A stretch of DNA of 22,882 nucleotides. It comes from a virus. The stretch spans positions 1 to 22,882 of the IMG/VR virus record IMGVR_UViG_3300032360_000053; one strand, written 5' to 3'. Position numbers and translations under genes: made by a program. The notes under the pieces were generated by a model. That model made no database searches, was not told where the DNA came from, and saw only the letters and a list, made by a program, of their open reading frames with translations. This document shows positions 6,244 through 13,751 of the stretch, in pieces. Numbering within the stretch: the stretch's first letter is position 1; the number at the start of each line of letters is the position of its first letter.

Positions 6244-7749
6244 ATGGAACTCAGACAGTATCAGAAGGATGCGCTGAACAATATCATTCGGTCTCATAGA
6301 CGAGGTAACAAGAACGTGTTACTTCAAGCTGCCACAGGGTCTGGGAAGACCGTGATGGCATCCGCATTTGTGAAACACTTTGTGGAACAAGGAAAGAAAG
6401 TACTGTTCCTTGCTCACCGCAGAGAGTTAATCACACAATGTTCAAGCAAGCTAGATGCTTTCGGCATTAAGCATGGAATAATTATGGCAGGCTCATCAGC
6501 TGAGTTTTGGTACGACGTTCAAGTAGCGTCGATTGACACGTTAAGATCACGGTCAATAACAAACAAGCATGAAGAGCTACCTAAGGCAGACCTCGTTATC
6601 ATTGACGAGGCTCACAGATGCTTAAGTAATACATATCTTAAGCTAATCAAATTGTACAAGGATGCACATATCCTTGGACTCACGGCTACCCCAGTTAGGT
6701 CAGATGGTAGGGGTCTTGGTCATATCTTTAGTGATATGGTTCAGGCACCCTCTATCGGATGGCTTATTAAACAAGGGAGTTTAGTCAAAGCAACATACTA
6801 TGCACCAACTATCCCAGACCTGAAAGGTATTCAATCATCTATGGGTGATTACAATTCAGTTCAGTTGGCAGAACGTATGGACAACCCTCAACTAGTAGGT
6901 GATGTTATATCATCATGGAAGAAGATAGCACAAGGAAAGAAAACAATTGTGTTTGCAACATCAGTAAGCCACTCAATGAACTTAGCAGAATCCTTTGTAG
7001 ATATGGGGATTAGAGCTGCACACATTGATGGAACAACTGACCACGACGAACGCGAAAGGGTACTGTCAGAGTTTAACTCAGGAACTATTCAGGTAATTTG
7101 TAACTGCATGGTTTTAACTGAGGGATTTGACTGCCCCCCTGCTGAAGTATGTGTACTAGCTAGACCCACAAAGTCTTTAGGTATGTACATTCAAATGGTT
7201 GGTAGAGTTCTTAGACCCTACCCCGGCAAGGAACACGCCACTATCATTGACCATTCAGGTGCTGTGTACATGCATGGGTTTGTTGAAGACGAAGTAAAGT
7301 GGTCGCTAGATCCTAAGAAGCCACTATCAATACAAGAAAGAAAAGAACAAAGAGATAAGGAAGAGACTATGATTATTTGTGATGGATGCTTTACGGCATA
7401 CTCCGGATCAAACATCTGTCCCAAGTGTGGTCACGTGGCAGAGAAGAAATCAAAGTACGTAGAAGTTATTGATGCAGAACTAGGGTGGGTCGACAAGGCC
7501 ACCAGAACTGTCAAGAAGAAGTTAACATATGCACCAGAGTTTAGAGAGGAGTTCTACTCCATGCTTCTAGGCTACTGTGCTATGAAAGGATACAGTACCG
7601 GATGGGCGTTTCATACATATAAGAATAGGTTCAAAGAGTTACCGAACTATTCTAGTGCAGAAGCAACAAAGCCCAGCAAGGAATGTAGGAACTACATCAA
7701 GCACTTACAAATAAAAGCAGCAATGAGTAAAAAAAATAAACGGAGGTAG
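6244..7749 (+). CDS. SF2 DEAH-box helicase, RadD-like
   Basis: The 501-residue product has a complete SF2 core: Walker A AATGSGKT (29-36), DEAH (121-124), TATP (147-150), and motif VI QMVGRVLRP with Q317, R321 and R324. A four-cysteine zinc site follows at C379, C382, C392, C395 (CxxC...CPKC). The helicase core plus C-terminal zinc cluster is the layout of E. coli RadD, a RecA-associated repair helicase. Alternatively it may function like T4 UvsW in branch migration. It probably remodels replication or recombination intermediates rather than acting as the replicative hexamer, since no RecA-type helicase domain is present. The ribosome binding site AAAAGGA precedes ATG 6244. Confidence 0.9.
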   Translation: MELRQYQKDALNNIIRSHRRGNKNVLLQAATGSGKTVMASAFVKHFVEQGKKVLFLAHRRELITQCSSKLDAFGIKHGIIMAGSSAEFWYDVQVASIDTLRSRSITNKHEELPKADLVIIDEAHRCLSNTYLKLIKLYKDAHILGLTATPVRSDGRGLGHIFSDMVQAPSIGWLIKQGSLVKATYYAPTIPDLKGIQSSMGDYNSVQLAERMDNPQLVGDVISSWKKIAQGKKTIVFATSVSHSMNLAESFVDMGIRAAHIDGTTDHDERERVLSEFNSGTIQVICNCMVLTEGFDCPPAEVCVLARPTKSLGMYIQMVGRVLRPYPGKEHATIIDHSGAVYMHGFVEDEVKWSLDPKKPLSIQERKEQRDKEETMIICDGCFTAYSGSNICPKCGHVAEKKSKYVEVIDAELGWVDKATRTVKKKLTYAPEFREEFYSMLLGYCAMKGYSTGWAFHTYKNRFKELPNYSSAEATKPSKECRNYIKHLQIKAAMSKKNKRR

Positions 7750-7751
7750 TA

Positions 7752-8657
7752 ATGAGTAACCATTTAGATGTTACTGGTAAATGGTACGGTGTGCTAACAG
7801 CACTCGGTATCGACAGAGAGTATCTGCAGAACAGGCATGGGCCTTGCCCAATATGTGAAGAAGGTACAGACAGATTTAGATTTGATGATAAGGACGGCAG
7901 AGGAACGTACTACTGTAATACATGTGGTGCTGGCGATGGCTTTGAACTATTACAAAAGGTAAAAGGATGGAGCTTTGTAGACTGCTTAGATTCTATTAGA
8001 CCTATCATCGATCACACAACAGTACAAGTTAGCAAGCCAAAGAAAGACCCAACCCTTGCGCTTAAGAAGGTAGCTCGTATGAGTACGCCTGTTAACTTTA
8101 CAGGTAGTGTCGCTGACTACTTAAGGAGTCGTGGCCTGAACGCCTACCCAGACACCCTGAAGGAGGCTAAGCTATACACATGGGAAGAGGGTGTAAAGCT
8201 CGGACCATTCCCTGCAATGCTTGGACTGATTCAAGATGCCAAGGGTGCGGGTGTGTCGTACCACATAACGTACACACATAACGGGGAGAAGCTTAAAGGC
8301 ATGACAAGCAGAAAGATTATGCCACCAAAGGGCACCATCACTGGTGCTGCAATTAGACTTCACGACCATGAAGGACATATATGTTTAGCTGAAGGTATCG
8401 AAACTGCACTAGCTGCAAGTAAAGTATCTGAGCTACCCGCCTTTAGTGTCATGAACGCACACTGTATGGCAACCTTCGAGCCACCAGAAGACGTAAAGGC
8501 TGTAGATATTTATGCAGATAACGATGCGTCTTTCGTTGGACAGAAGTCTGCTTATCAGCTGGCTGAGAGGCTTGCTGCTAAAGATATAAAAGTAAACATA
8601 CTTATCCCTCCAGTAATTGGAGAGGATTGGTTGGACTACTTAAACAACTTAGATTAG
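7752..8657 (+). CDS. DNA primase with zinc ribbon and Toprim domain
   Basis: A 301-residue protein with an N-terminal zinc ribbon, C32-C35 (CPIC) and C55-C58 (CNTC), as in phage primase-helicases, and a C-terminal Toprim domain with E214 (LAEGIETALAA) and the D256-N-D258 pair (IYADND). This is the primase half of proteins such as T7 gp4 or P4 alpha, without a helicase domain. It would make RNA primers for lagging-strand synthesis. The replicative helicase and DNA polymerase are not in this window. GGAGG (7742-7746) lies in the end of the helicase gene, so translation is coupled. Confidence 0.85.
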   Translation: MSNHLDVTGKWYGVLTALGIDREYLQNRHGPCPICEEGTDRFRFDDKDGRGTYYCNTCGAGDGFELLQKVKGWSFVDCLDSIRPIIDHTTVQVSKPKKDPTLALKKVARMSTPVNFTGSVADYLRSRGLNAYPDTLKEAKLYTWEEGVKLGPFPAMLGLIQDAKGAGVSYHITYTHNGEKLKGMTSRKIMPPKGTITGAAIRLHDHEGHICLAEGIETALAASKVSELPAFSVMNAHCMATFEPPEDVKAVDIYADNDASFVGQKSAYQLAERLAAKDIKVNILIPPVIGEDWLDYLNNLD

Positions 8658-8665
8658 GAATCAAT

Positions 8666-9547
8666 ATGAAAATAATTAAAGACAAAGACTTACCTCAAGG
8701 ATCTCAAGAATGGTTAGACGTTCGTAGTGGATGTGGAATGGCATCAGAAGTTGGAGCACTACTAGGTGTATCCAAATGGGAGCCAAAGACACCACTGGGG
8801 TTATACAAGATTAAGACTGGTGAGATAAAGATCGAAACAAACTTTGCCATGGAGCATGGTAACAAGTATGAGGATGAGGCTCGTGAAATGTTTGAGGATG
8901 AGATGGGTGCCCAATGGGAGCCAGTAGTAATCCTAACTGAAGACGAGAGCATCCCTATGGGTGCGTCACTAGATGGCTGGAGAGAGGATGACAACACCAT
9001 CTTAGAGATCAAGTGCCCACTAAAGGGTGCAACCTCAGACCTATGGATAGAGGTAGCAGAGACAGGTAGAATGCCTGAGCAGTACTGGCTTCAGTGTCAA
9101 CAACAGATGCTGGTAGCTGGGGCAACCAAACTTTACTTCTGGGTTTACGATGTTAAGAATACATCAGGACTACTTCAGATAGTCAAGGCTGACAAGAAGG
9201 CACAAGACTCAATCACAGAGGCTTGGACAAAGTACTGGGCTCAACAACCACCAGAGGCTCTTAAAGAAGATGTCCTTGCGGTTGATGATGAAGCTTGGCT
9301 TGTCAAAGCAAGACAGTGGAGAGAGGTCAAAGCAAAACTTGACGGACTCGCCTCAACAGAGAAACTCTTAAGAGAAGATCTTATTAATATATCTAAAGGG
9401 CAGTCATGTATTGGCGGTGGAGTTCAACTCAAGCACTCAGAAGCTAAGGGTAGGGTTAACTATTCCAAGATCAGAGAGCTTACCAATGTCAACCTTGAAG
9501 AGTATCGAGGAGCGCCTACTATAAAGCACTACCTAAGGGTAACCTAG
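8666..9547 (+). CDS. YqaJ-like (lambda exonuclease family) recombination nuclease
   Basis: The 293-residue product shows the YqaJ/lambda-exonuclease pattern: QEWLDVRSGCGMASEVGALL near the N-terminus, HGNKYEDEAREMF, GASLDG (D103), LEIKCP (E114, K116) and WLQCQQQM (Q143). These residues bind metals and cut DNA 5' to 3', making single strands for annealing recombination. I chose ATG 8666, which has AGGA at 8657-8660. An in-frame ATG at 8627 would add 13 residues but lies deep in the primase gene without support. No separate annealase gene is visible nearby; SSB may fill that role. Confidence 0.92.
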   Translation: MKIIKDKDLPQGSQEWLDVRSGCGMASEVGALLGVSKWEPKTPLGLYKIKTGEIKIETNFAMEHGNKYEDEAREMFEDEMGAQWEPVVILTEDESIPMGASLDGWREDDNTILEIKCPLKGATSDLWIEVAETGRMPEQYWLQCQQQMLVAGATKLYFWVYDVKNTSGLLQIVKADKKAQDSITEAWTKYWAQQPPEALKEDVLAVDDEAWLVKARQWREVKAKLDGLASTEKLLREDLINISKGQSCIGGGVQLKHSEAKGRVNYSKIRELTNVNLEEYRGAPTIKHYLRVT

Positions 9548-9973
9548 ATGAACATGCTGGATCTACGATTTAAGATAGACCCAGTACCCGCCTCAAGACC
9601 ACGTGTTACGAGGTGGGGAACATACTATGGCAAGAAGTATAAGAACTACAAGGATACAATGAAGGAGCTGACACAAGAACAGGTCCAAACGTACCTTCAG
9701 GGGCTCTTATTTGCCGACATGACCTTCTTTGTACCCATGGCTAAGTCATGGTCTAAGAAGAGGAAGGAGGAGCGCTTAGGGAGATACTGTGACAACAATG
9801 CAGACCTTGATAATTATGAGAAAGCCATCTTGGATTCTCTAACAGGGGTCGCGTTCAAGGACGACTGTCAAATAGTAAAGCAATCATCGAGAAAGATATG
9901 GGCACTTGAGGGTAGCACAGAGATATTTATAAAAGAGATTGCCGACGATATTATTATAGATAACTGGGAGTAA
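9548..9973 (+). CDS. rusA: RusA-like Holliday junction resolvase
   Basis: The 141-residue protein has the RusA signature: an N-terminal PVPASRPRVTRWG strand-loop and the catalytic block DLDNYEKAILDSL with D86, D88 and K92 (spacing equal to E. coli RusA D70, D72, K76), followed by FKDDCQI with D105/D106. RusA dimers cut Holliday junctions symmetrically. The ATG directly follows the exonuclease stop codon without a spacer, so the two are translationally coupled. A second start two codons downstream is possible. It acts with the exonuclease and SSB to process recombining phage DNA. Confidence 0.9.
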   Translation: MNMLDLRFKIDPVPASRPRVTRWGTYYGKKYKNYKDTMKELTQEQVQTYLQGLLFADMTFFVPMAKSWSKKRKEERLGRYCDNNADLDNYEKAILDSLTGVAFKDDCQIVKQSSRKIWALEGSTEIFIKEIADDIIIDNWE

Positions 9974-9975
9974 TT

Positions 9976-10185
9976 ATGTATTTAGATATGAGCATGTTGT
10001 ATGTACTACTATGGGGTGTTGTAGCAATAGGAATATTCTACTCGGCTAGGAAGTATGGAATAAGTCAGTACGCTGAGGGGATGGCAGATGCAATTGTTAT
10101 GCACCACAGTGGAACATTAACATATAAAGTAACAATGAACGAAGATGGAGAGGAGGACTTAGAAATAAAAATAAACAAAGGATAA
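9976..10185 (+). CDS. Small membrane-anchored hypothetical protein (69 aa)
   Basis: A 69-residue product with an N-terminal hydrophobic segment (about residues 7-22, LYVLLWGVVAIGIFYS) that should anchor it in the inner membrane, a positively charged turn (ARKYG), then a short soluble domain ending in an acidic and lysine-rich tail. It starts two bases after the rusA stop. The family is not recognised and the link to its recombination neighbours is unclear. Confidence 0.75.
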   Translation: MYLDMSMLYVLLWGVVAIGIFYSARKYGISQYAEGMADAIVMHHSGTLTYKVTMNEDGEEDLEIKINKG

Positions 10186-10199
10186 TACGGAGGATATAA

Positions 10200-10625
10200 A
10201 TGTCTAGCTTACAATGGATAAAATGCAAGACATGCTTTAAGGTTAAAACTTCCGAAGAGTTTTACAAACAGAACTCTAAGTTTGGAAGATTCAAGGAGTG
10301 CAAAGGTTGTCATAGAGATAGGAGCAAGAAGTTTCGTGAAGACAATCCAGACTACTACCTACTTAATACATACGGCATGACCAAGGAAGAGTACGACCAA
10401 AGACTTGAGGAACAAGGTGGTGTTTGTGCAAATGAGGCCTGTGATTACGGGCTTGATGAAGACCACACACTGTGTGTTGATCACTGTCACAGTACCGGCA
10501 AGATTAGAGGGTTGCTTTGCAATTGGTGCAACTCAGCTGAAGGATTCCTTAAGAGCGATGTTCAAGTAGCAGAAGGACTTATTAAATATATGAGGAAACA
10601 CAATGGCGAAGAAGAAGAGGGCTGA
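10200..10625 (+). CDS. Recombination endonuclease VII family (HNH) resolvase
   Basis: The 141-residue product contains the T4 endonuclease VII core: VDHCHSTGKIRGLLCNWCN with D94, H95 and N111, matching T4 D40, H41 and N62, and a zinc site at C76, C81, C107 and C110. An N-terminal second zinc finger (C9, C12, C34, C37) is typical of the wider family. Endonuclease VII cuts Holliday junctions, Y-structures and mismatched DNA; a homing-type HNH nuclease is the alternative, but the match to the resolvase core and its place in the recombination block favour a resolvase. ACGGAGG (10188-10194) precedes the ATG. This gives the phage two unrelated resolvases within 1.1 kb. Confidence 0.9.
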   Translation: MSSLQWIKCKTCFKVKTSEEFYKQNSKFGRFKECKGCHRDRSKKFREDNPDYYLLNTYGMTKEEYDQRLEEQGGVCANEACDYGLDEDHTLCVDHCHSTGKIRGLLCNWCNSAEGFLKSDVQVAEGLIKYMRKHNGEEEEG

Positions 10626-10794
10626 GGCAACCTTATATGAAGTGAACGGAGGATATAAGAACCCCTCACATGACATGAGGTTAGCTATAAAGTTAAGCAA
10701 GATAGACGTCTCATGGTTTAGCTTTGAAAAACACGGACTGTACCGAAAGGGTGGTCCATTTGAAAATAAAAGAGAAGAAAATGACAACAAATAA
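10603..10794 (+). CDS. Hypothetical basic protein (63 aa)
   Basis: A 63-residue protein starting with a basic patch (MAKKKRAEATLYEV) and ending charged (ENKREENDNK). It overlaps the endonuclease VII gene by 23 bases and the reductase start by 14, with GAGGAA a few bases before the ATG. The overlaps suggest tight coupling with the reductase. No motif is recognised. Confidence 0.65.
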   Translation: MAKKKRAEATLYEVNGGYKNPSHDMRLAIKLSKIDVSWFSFEKHGLYRKGGPFENKREENDNK

Positions 10795-12724
10795 ATTACC
10801 AACAGACTATCAAAACTTTATAGCACTATCAAGGTACGCACGATGGCTACCAGAAAAGAATAGAAGAGAAACATGGGACGAAACTATCTCACGATACTTT
10901 GACTTCATGGAAAAACATCTAAAAGAAAACACAAAGTACAAACTAACCAAACCTATTCGTGATGAACTAACAAAGGACATAGCAGAGCTAAAGATCATGC
11001 CCTCAATGAGAGCACTGATGACAGCAGGACCAGCACTAGAGAAGAACCACATCGCTGGTTACAACTGTGCTTACCTAAGTGTTGATCATCCGAAAGCTTT
11101 CGATGAATGTCTTTACATTCTTATGCATGGTACTGGCGTGGGCTTTAGTGTTGAACGACAGCACATAAGCAAGCTACCTGAAATACCTGAATGCATTGTG
11201 GATATTGAAGACACCATCGTGGTAACAGACAGCAAGGAAGGGTGGCAGTCTGCATTCCGTAGACTGATTAGCTACCTATACAACGGGGAGTCCCCTGTAT
11301 GGGACATGACTAGAGTAAGACCAAAAGGTGCTAGGTTAGAAACCTTTGGCGGTAGAGCTAGTGGATCTGAACCATTAGAGGATCTCTTTAGGTTCTCGGT
11401 AAACATGTTCAAGAGCGCTCAAGGCAGACCACTAACCTCTTATGAGTGTCACCGCATGATGTGCAAGATTGCAGAGGTTGTAGTGGTAGGTGGTGTACGC
11501 AGGTCAGCCCTCATCTCATTGTCGAACCTTACTGATGACAGAATGAGACACGCTAAGTCTGGTCAATGGTGGGCCGATACACCTGAGATGGCACTAGCTA
11601 ACAACTCGGTATGTTACACAGAGAAGCCAGACATTGGTATCTTTATGTCAGAGTGGCTTGCACTGTATGAGTCTAAGTCTGGTGAGCGTGGCATCTTTAA
11701 TAGAGACGCAGCCATAAGACAGGTTGGATCTATTGGACGCAGAGATACTGGACACCAGTTCGGTTGTAACCCTTGCTCTGAGATCATCCTAAGAGACGGT
11801 CAGTTCTGTAACCTAACAGAGGTTGTAGTCAGAGCTGAAGATAAACCTCACGATATCATGGAAAAGATTCGAGCAGCTACAATCTTAGGAACCTTTCAAG
11901 CATCCTTAACCAATATCAAAAGGCTACGTAAGAAGTGGCTGGATAATACTCAAGAGGAAGCATTGCTAGGTGTAAGCCTAACAGGAATCATGGACAACAA
12001 GTTCATGAGCACACCATCAAAAGAACTGGAAGATTTCTTGGAGTCTCTTAAGCACACAGTAGTTGATGTCAATAGAACTTGGGCTAAGAAGTTGGGGATC
12101 TCACAGTCTGCAGCAACGACAGCCATCAAGCCAAGCGGAACAGTATCACAGCTTGTAGATTCAGCAAGTGGTATCCACGCTAGACACAACGACTACTACC
12201 TGCGTAGAGTTAGAGCAGACGCTAAGGACCCTATCGCCCAGCTAATGGAAGATCAAGGTGTCCCTTGTGAGCCTGATGTAACTAAGCCAGATAGTGTCAG
12301 GGTCTTTACGTTCCCTACTGCAGCACCAAAGGGTGCGGTACTAAGAGACGACAAGACTGCCATTGAACAGCTAGAACTATGGTTAATATATCAACGTCAC
12401 TACTGTGAACACAAGCCAAGCGTTACCATCTCTGTTAAAGAACACGAGTGGATGGACGTAGGAGCTTGGGTGTACGAACACTTCGATGAAGTATCAGGTG
12501 TTAGTTTCTTACCACACTCAGATCATACCTATCAACAGGCACCTTATGAGGACTGCTCTAAAGAGGTATACAAAGAGTGGGCATCGAAAATGCCTAAGGC
12601 AGTTGACTGGTCTTTGATTAGTAAGTACGAGCTGGAAGACAACACTAAAGGAATGAAGACGTTGGCCTGTACAGGTAACGTATGTGAAATGGTAGATTTA
12701 ATAGAGGAGGAAGACAAAGAATGA
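10781..12724 (+). CDS. nrdJ: Adenosylcobalamin-dependent (class II) ribonucleoside-triphosphate reductase
   Basis: The 647-residue product is a monomeric class II reductase like the Lactobacillus leichmannii enzyme. The active site is visible: N330, C332 and E334 in NPCSEI, with the redox pair C96 (GYNCAYL) and C343 (FCNLTE). The spacing C332-C343 equals C408-C419 in that enzyme. The C-terminal reducing pair C630/C635 (CTGNVC) is also present. It converts NTPs to dNTPs using host coenzyme B12. I chose ATG 10781, which has a GAGAAG site; an in-frame ATG at 10724 would overlap the previous gene by 71 bases. The enzyme would supply nucleotides for the replication block just upstream and is common in marine phages. 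Confidence 0.95.
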   Translation: MTTNKLPTDYQNFIALSRYARWLPEKNRRETWDETISRYFDFMEKHLKENTKYKLTKPIRDELTKDIAELKIMPSMRALMTAGPALEKNHIAGYNCAYLSVDHPKAFDECLYILMHGTGVGFSVERQHISKLPEIPECIVDIEDTIVVTDSKEGWQSAFRRLISYLYNGESPVWDMTRVRPKGARLETFGGRASGSEPLEDLFRFSVNMFKSAQGRPLTSYECHRMMCKIAEVVVVGGVRRSALISLSNLTDDRMRHAKSGQWWADTPEMALANNSVCYTEKPDIGIFMSEWLALYESKSGERGIFNRDAAIRQVGSIGRRDTGHQFGCNPCSEIILRDGQFCNLTEVVVRAEDKPHDIMEKIRAATILGTFQASLTNIKRLRKKWLDNTQEEALLGVSLTGIMDNKFMSTPSKELEDFLESLKHTVVDVNRTWAKKLGISQSAATTAIKPSGTVSQLVDSASGIHARHNDYYLRRVRADAKDPIAQLMEDQGVPCEPDVTKPDSVRVFTFPTAAPKGAVLRDDKTAIEQLELWLIYQRHYCEHKPSVTISVKEHEWMDVGAWVYEHFDEVSGVSFLPHSDHTYQQAPYEDCSKEVYKEWASKMPKAVDWSLISKYELEDNTKGMKTLACTGNVCEMVDLIEEEDKE

Positions 12725-12795
12725 CAGCTGAAGAAAAGATAGCCATGTTGTATATCATGGTAGATAGAGTAGGACACCTTAGGATATTCTTATGA
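12721..12795 (+). CDS. Candidate micro-protein (24 aa)
   Basis: An ATGA overlap with the reductase stop opens a 24-residue frame (MTAEEKIAMLYIMVDRVGHL...), preceded by GAGGAGG at 12706-12712. Its own TGA overlaps the next ATG in the same four-base way. Strong start signal and coupled junctions argue for translation; it may be a real micro-protein or only a bridge carrying ribosomes to the next gene. Confidence 0.5.
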   Translation: MTAEEKIAMLYIMVDRVGHLRIFL

Positions 12796-12926
12796 AGGTA
12801 AGCCTGATGCGTAAGCTCTGGAAGACTCCGGTTGCAAAAGCAATTGGGGTCTCATGCACCCTTAGAAGTGCAAACAAAATATATAAACAAGCAATCCGTA
12901 AGTTGAACAAACAAAAGAAGGAGTAG
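12792..12926 (+). CDS. Small very basic protein (44 aa)
   Basis: A 44-residue frame starting in an ATGA overlap with the preceding micro-ORF. It is rich in Lys and Arg (MRKLWKTPVAKAIG, IRKLNKQKKE) with no acidic cluster except the final Glu, so nucleic-acid or membrane-surface binding is plausible. Its stop lies four bases before the next gene, and GAAGGAG at its 3' end supplies that gene's ribosome binding site. No family recognised. Confidence 0.55.
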   Translation: MKVSLMRKLWKTPVAKAIGVSCTLRSANKIYKQAIRKLNKQKKE

Positions 12927-12930
12927 CATC

Positions 12931-13743
12931 ATGTTTAAAGAGTTTTTAAAAGAAACACAGTGGTTACTTATAATTGTATTCGGAGTAAGCTTAGCCTTAG
13001 GAGGCACAGCACTACATACAATTAAAAAGAACTACGATATAAAGGAGGATACAAAGGGAATCCCTGATCAGATCTGGGAGATACGAGAGTATGAAGAGAA
13101 GAAAGGTCTTAAGTTTACCAAACTATCAGAGACTCTATATAGTATGACAGGTACTGTAAGGAAGGATGATTGCAAGAAGATTGTACCACAACTTCCAAAT
13201 GAAATGCCATTCGCAGTTATATTAGAATCTCCCGGTGGAGACCTAGCAGAAGGAGCTTGTCTGGCATCCCATCTGAAACTAAGAAATGTTATAACAGTAG
13301 TTAGGGCATCAAGAGTGCTTGACGAAAACGGTAAGATATTATACGAACCCGGACTAGTTAACACAGATCCTAATGAGAAGAGAGTTATGTGTGCATCTTC
13401 ATGCTCACTATTATTCTTAGCTGGTGATATAAGATATCTTATAGGAGATGTATGGCTTGGTATTCATGCACCAAGAACTCCTGAGGAATATATAAATAGC
13501 ATGGGAAGACAGGCACTAGAAGCTAATGCATACAGAACTTCTGCAGCGCTTATGGACCTGCTTAAAAACTTAGGACTAAGTAGCGAGAAGGTGAGACTAA
13601 TGTTTCTTCAGGTCCCATCATCATCTATGTACTGGATTAACGTGAAAGACTGGAAGGAAATGCCAGAGCTTATGTTAATGGCTACTCACTATGTAGACTT
13701 CTGGGGCTTCTCTGGTGAGAACGTTCTAGCAGGAAAAGAATAA
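12931..13743 (+). CDS. Membrane-anchored ClpP/crotonase-fold serine protease (COG3904-like)
   Basis: A 270-residue protein with an N-terminal membrane segment (about 11-30, WLLIIVFGVSLALGG). Its body has a ClpP-like fold pattern: LESPGGDLAEGACLA at 98-112 (substrate-binding/oxyanion strand), then CASSCSLLFLAG with candidate nucleophile S156 or S157 at 154-165, and GIHAP with H179. This order matches the uncharacterised COG3904 group, exported relatives of ClpP and SppA. With one N-terminal anchor the catalytic domain probably faces the periplasm, though orientation is inferred. It is the first gene of a membrane cassette and is followed after eight bases by the SbmA-like gene. Substrates are unknown. 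Confidence 0.75.
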   Translation: MFKEFLKETQWLLIIVFGVSLALGGTALHTIKKNYDIKEDTKGIPDQIWEIREYEEKKGLKFTKLSETLYSMTGTVRKDDCKKIVPQLPNEMPFAVILESPGGDLAEGACLASHLKLRNVITVVRASRVLDENGKILYEPGLVNTDPNEKRVMCASSCSLLFLAGDIRYLIGDVWLGIHAPRTPEEYINSMGRQALEANAYRTSAALMDLLKNLGLSSEKVRLMFLQVPSSSMYWINVKDWKEMPELMLMATHYVDFWGFSGENVLAGKE

Positions 13744-13751
13744 GGAGTATT

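Noticed and set aside
8627-8665. Upstream start for the YqaJ-like exonuclease
   Set aside because: It lies inside the primase gene without a ribosome binding site; ATG 8666 begins right where the family's conserved N-terminus is expected.
10646-10658. Internal Shine-Dalgarno-like ACGGAGGATATAA repeated from 10188
   Set aside because: The nearest following ATG codons are too far for initiation and the bases encode part of the 63-aa protein; probably chance reuse of a common motif.
10724-10780. Upstream start extending the reductase by 19 residues
   Set aside because: It overlaps the preceding gene by 71 bases, has no good ribosome binding site, and the extra residues are not expected for the family.
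10533-10802. 89-aa antisense frame at the endonuclease VII/reductase junction
   Set aside because: It is antisense to three supported plus-strand genes and resembles reverse-complement shadow composition.
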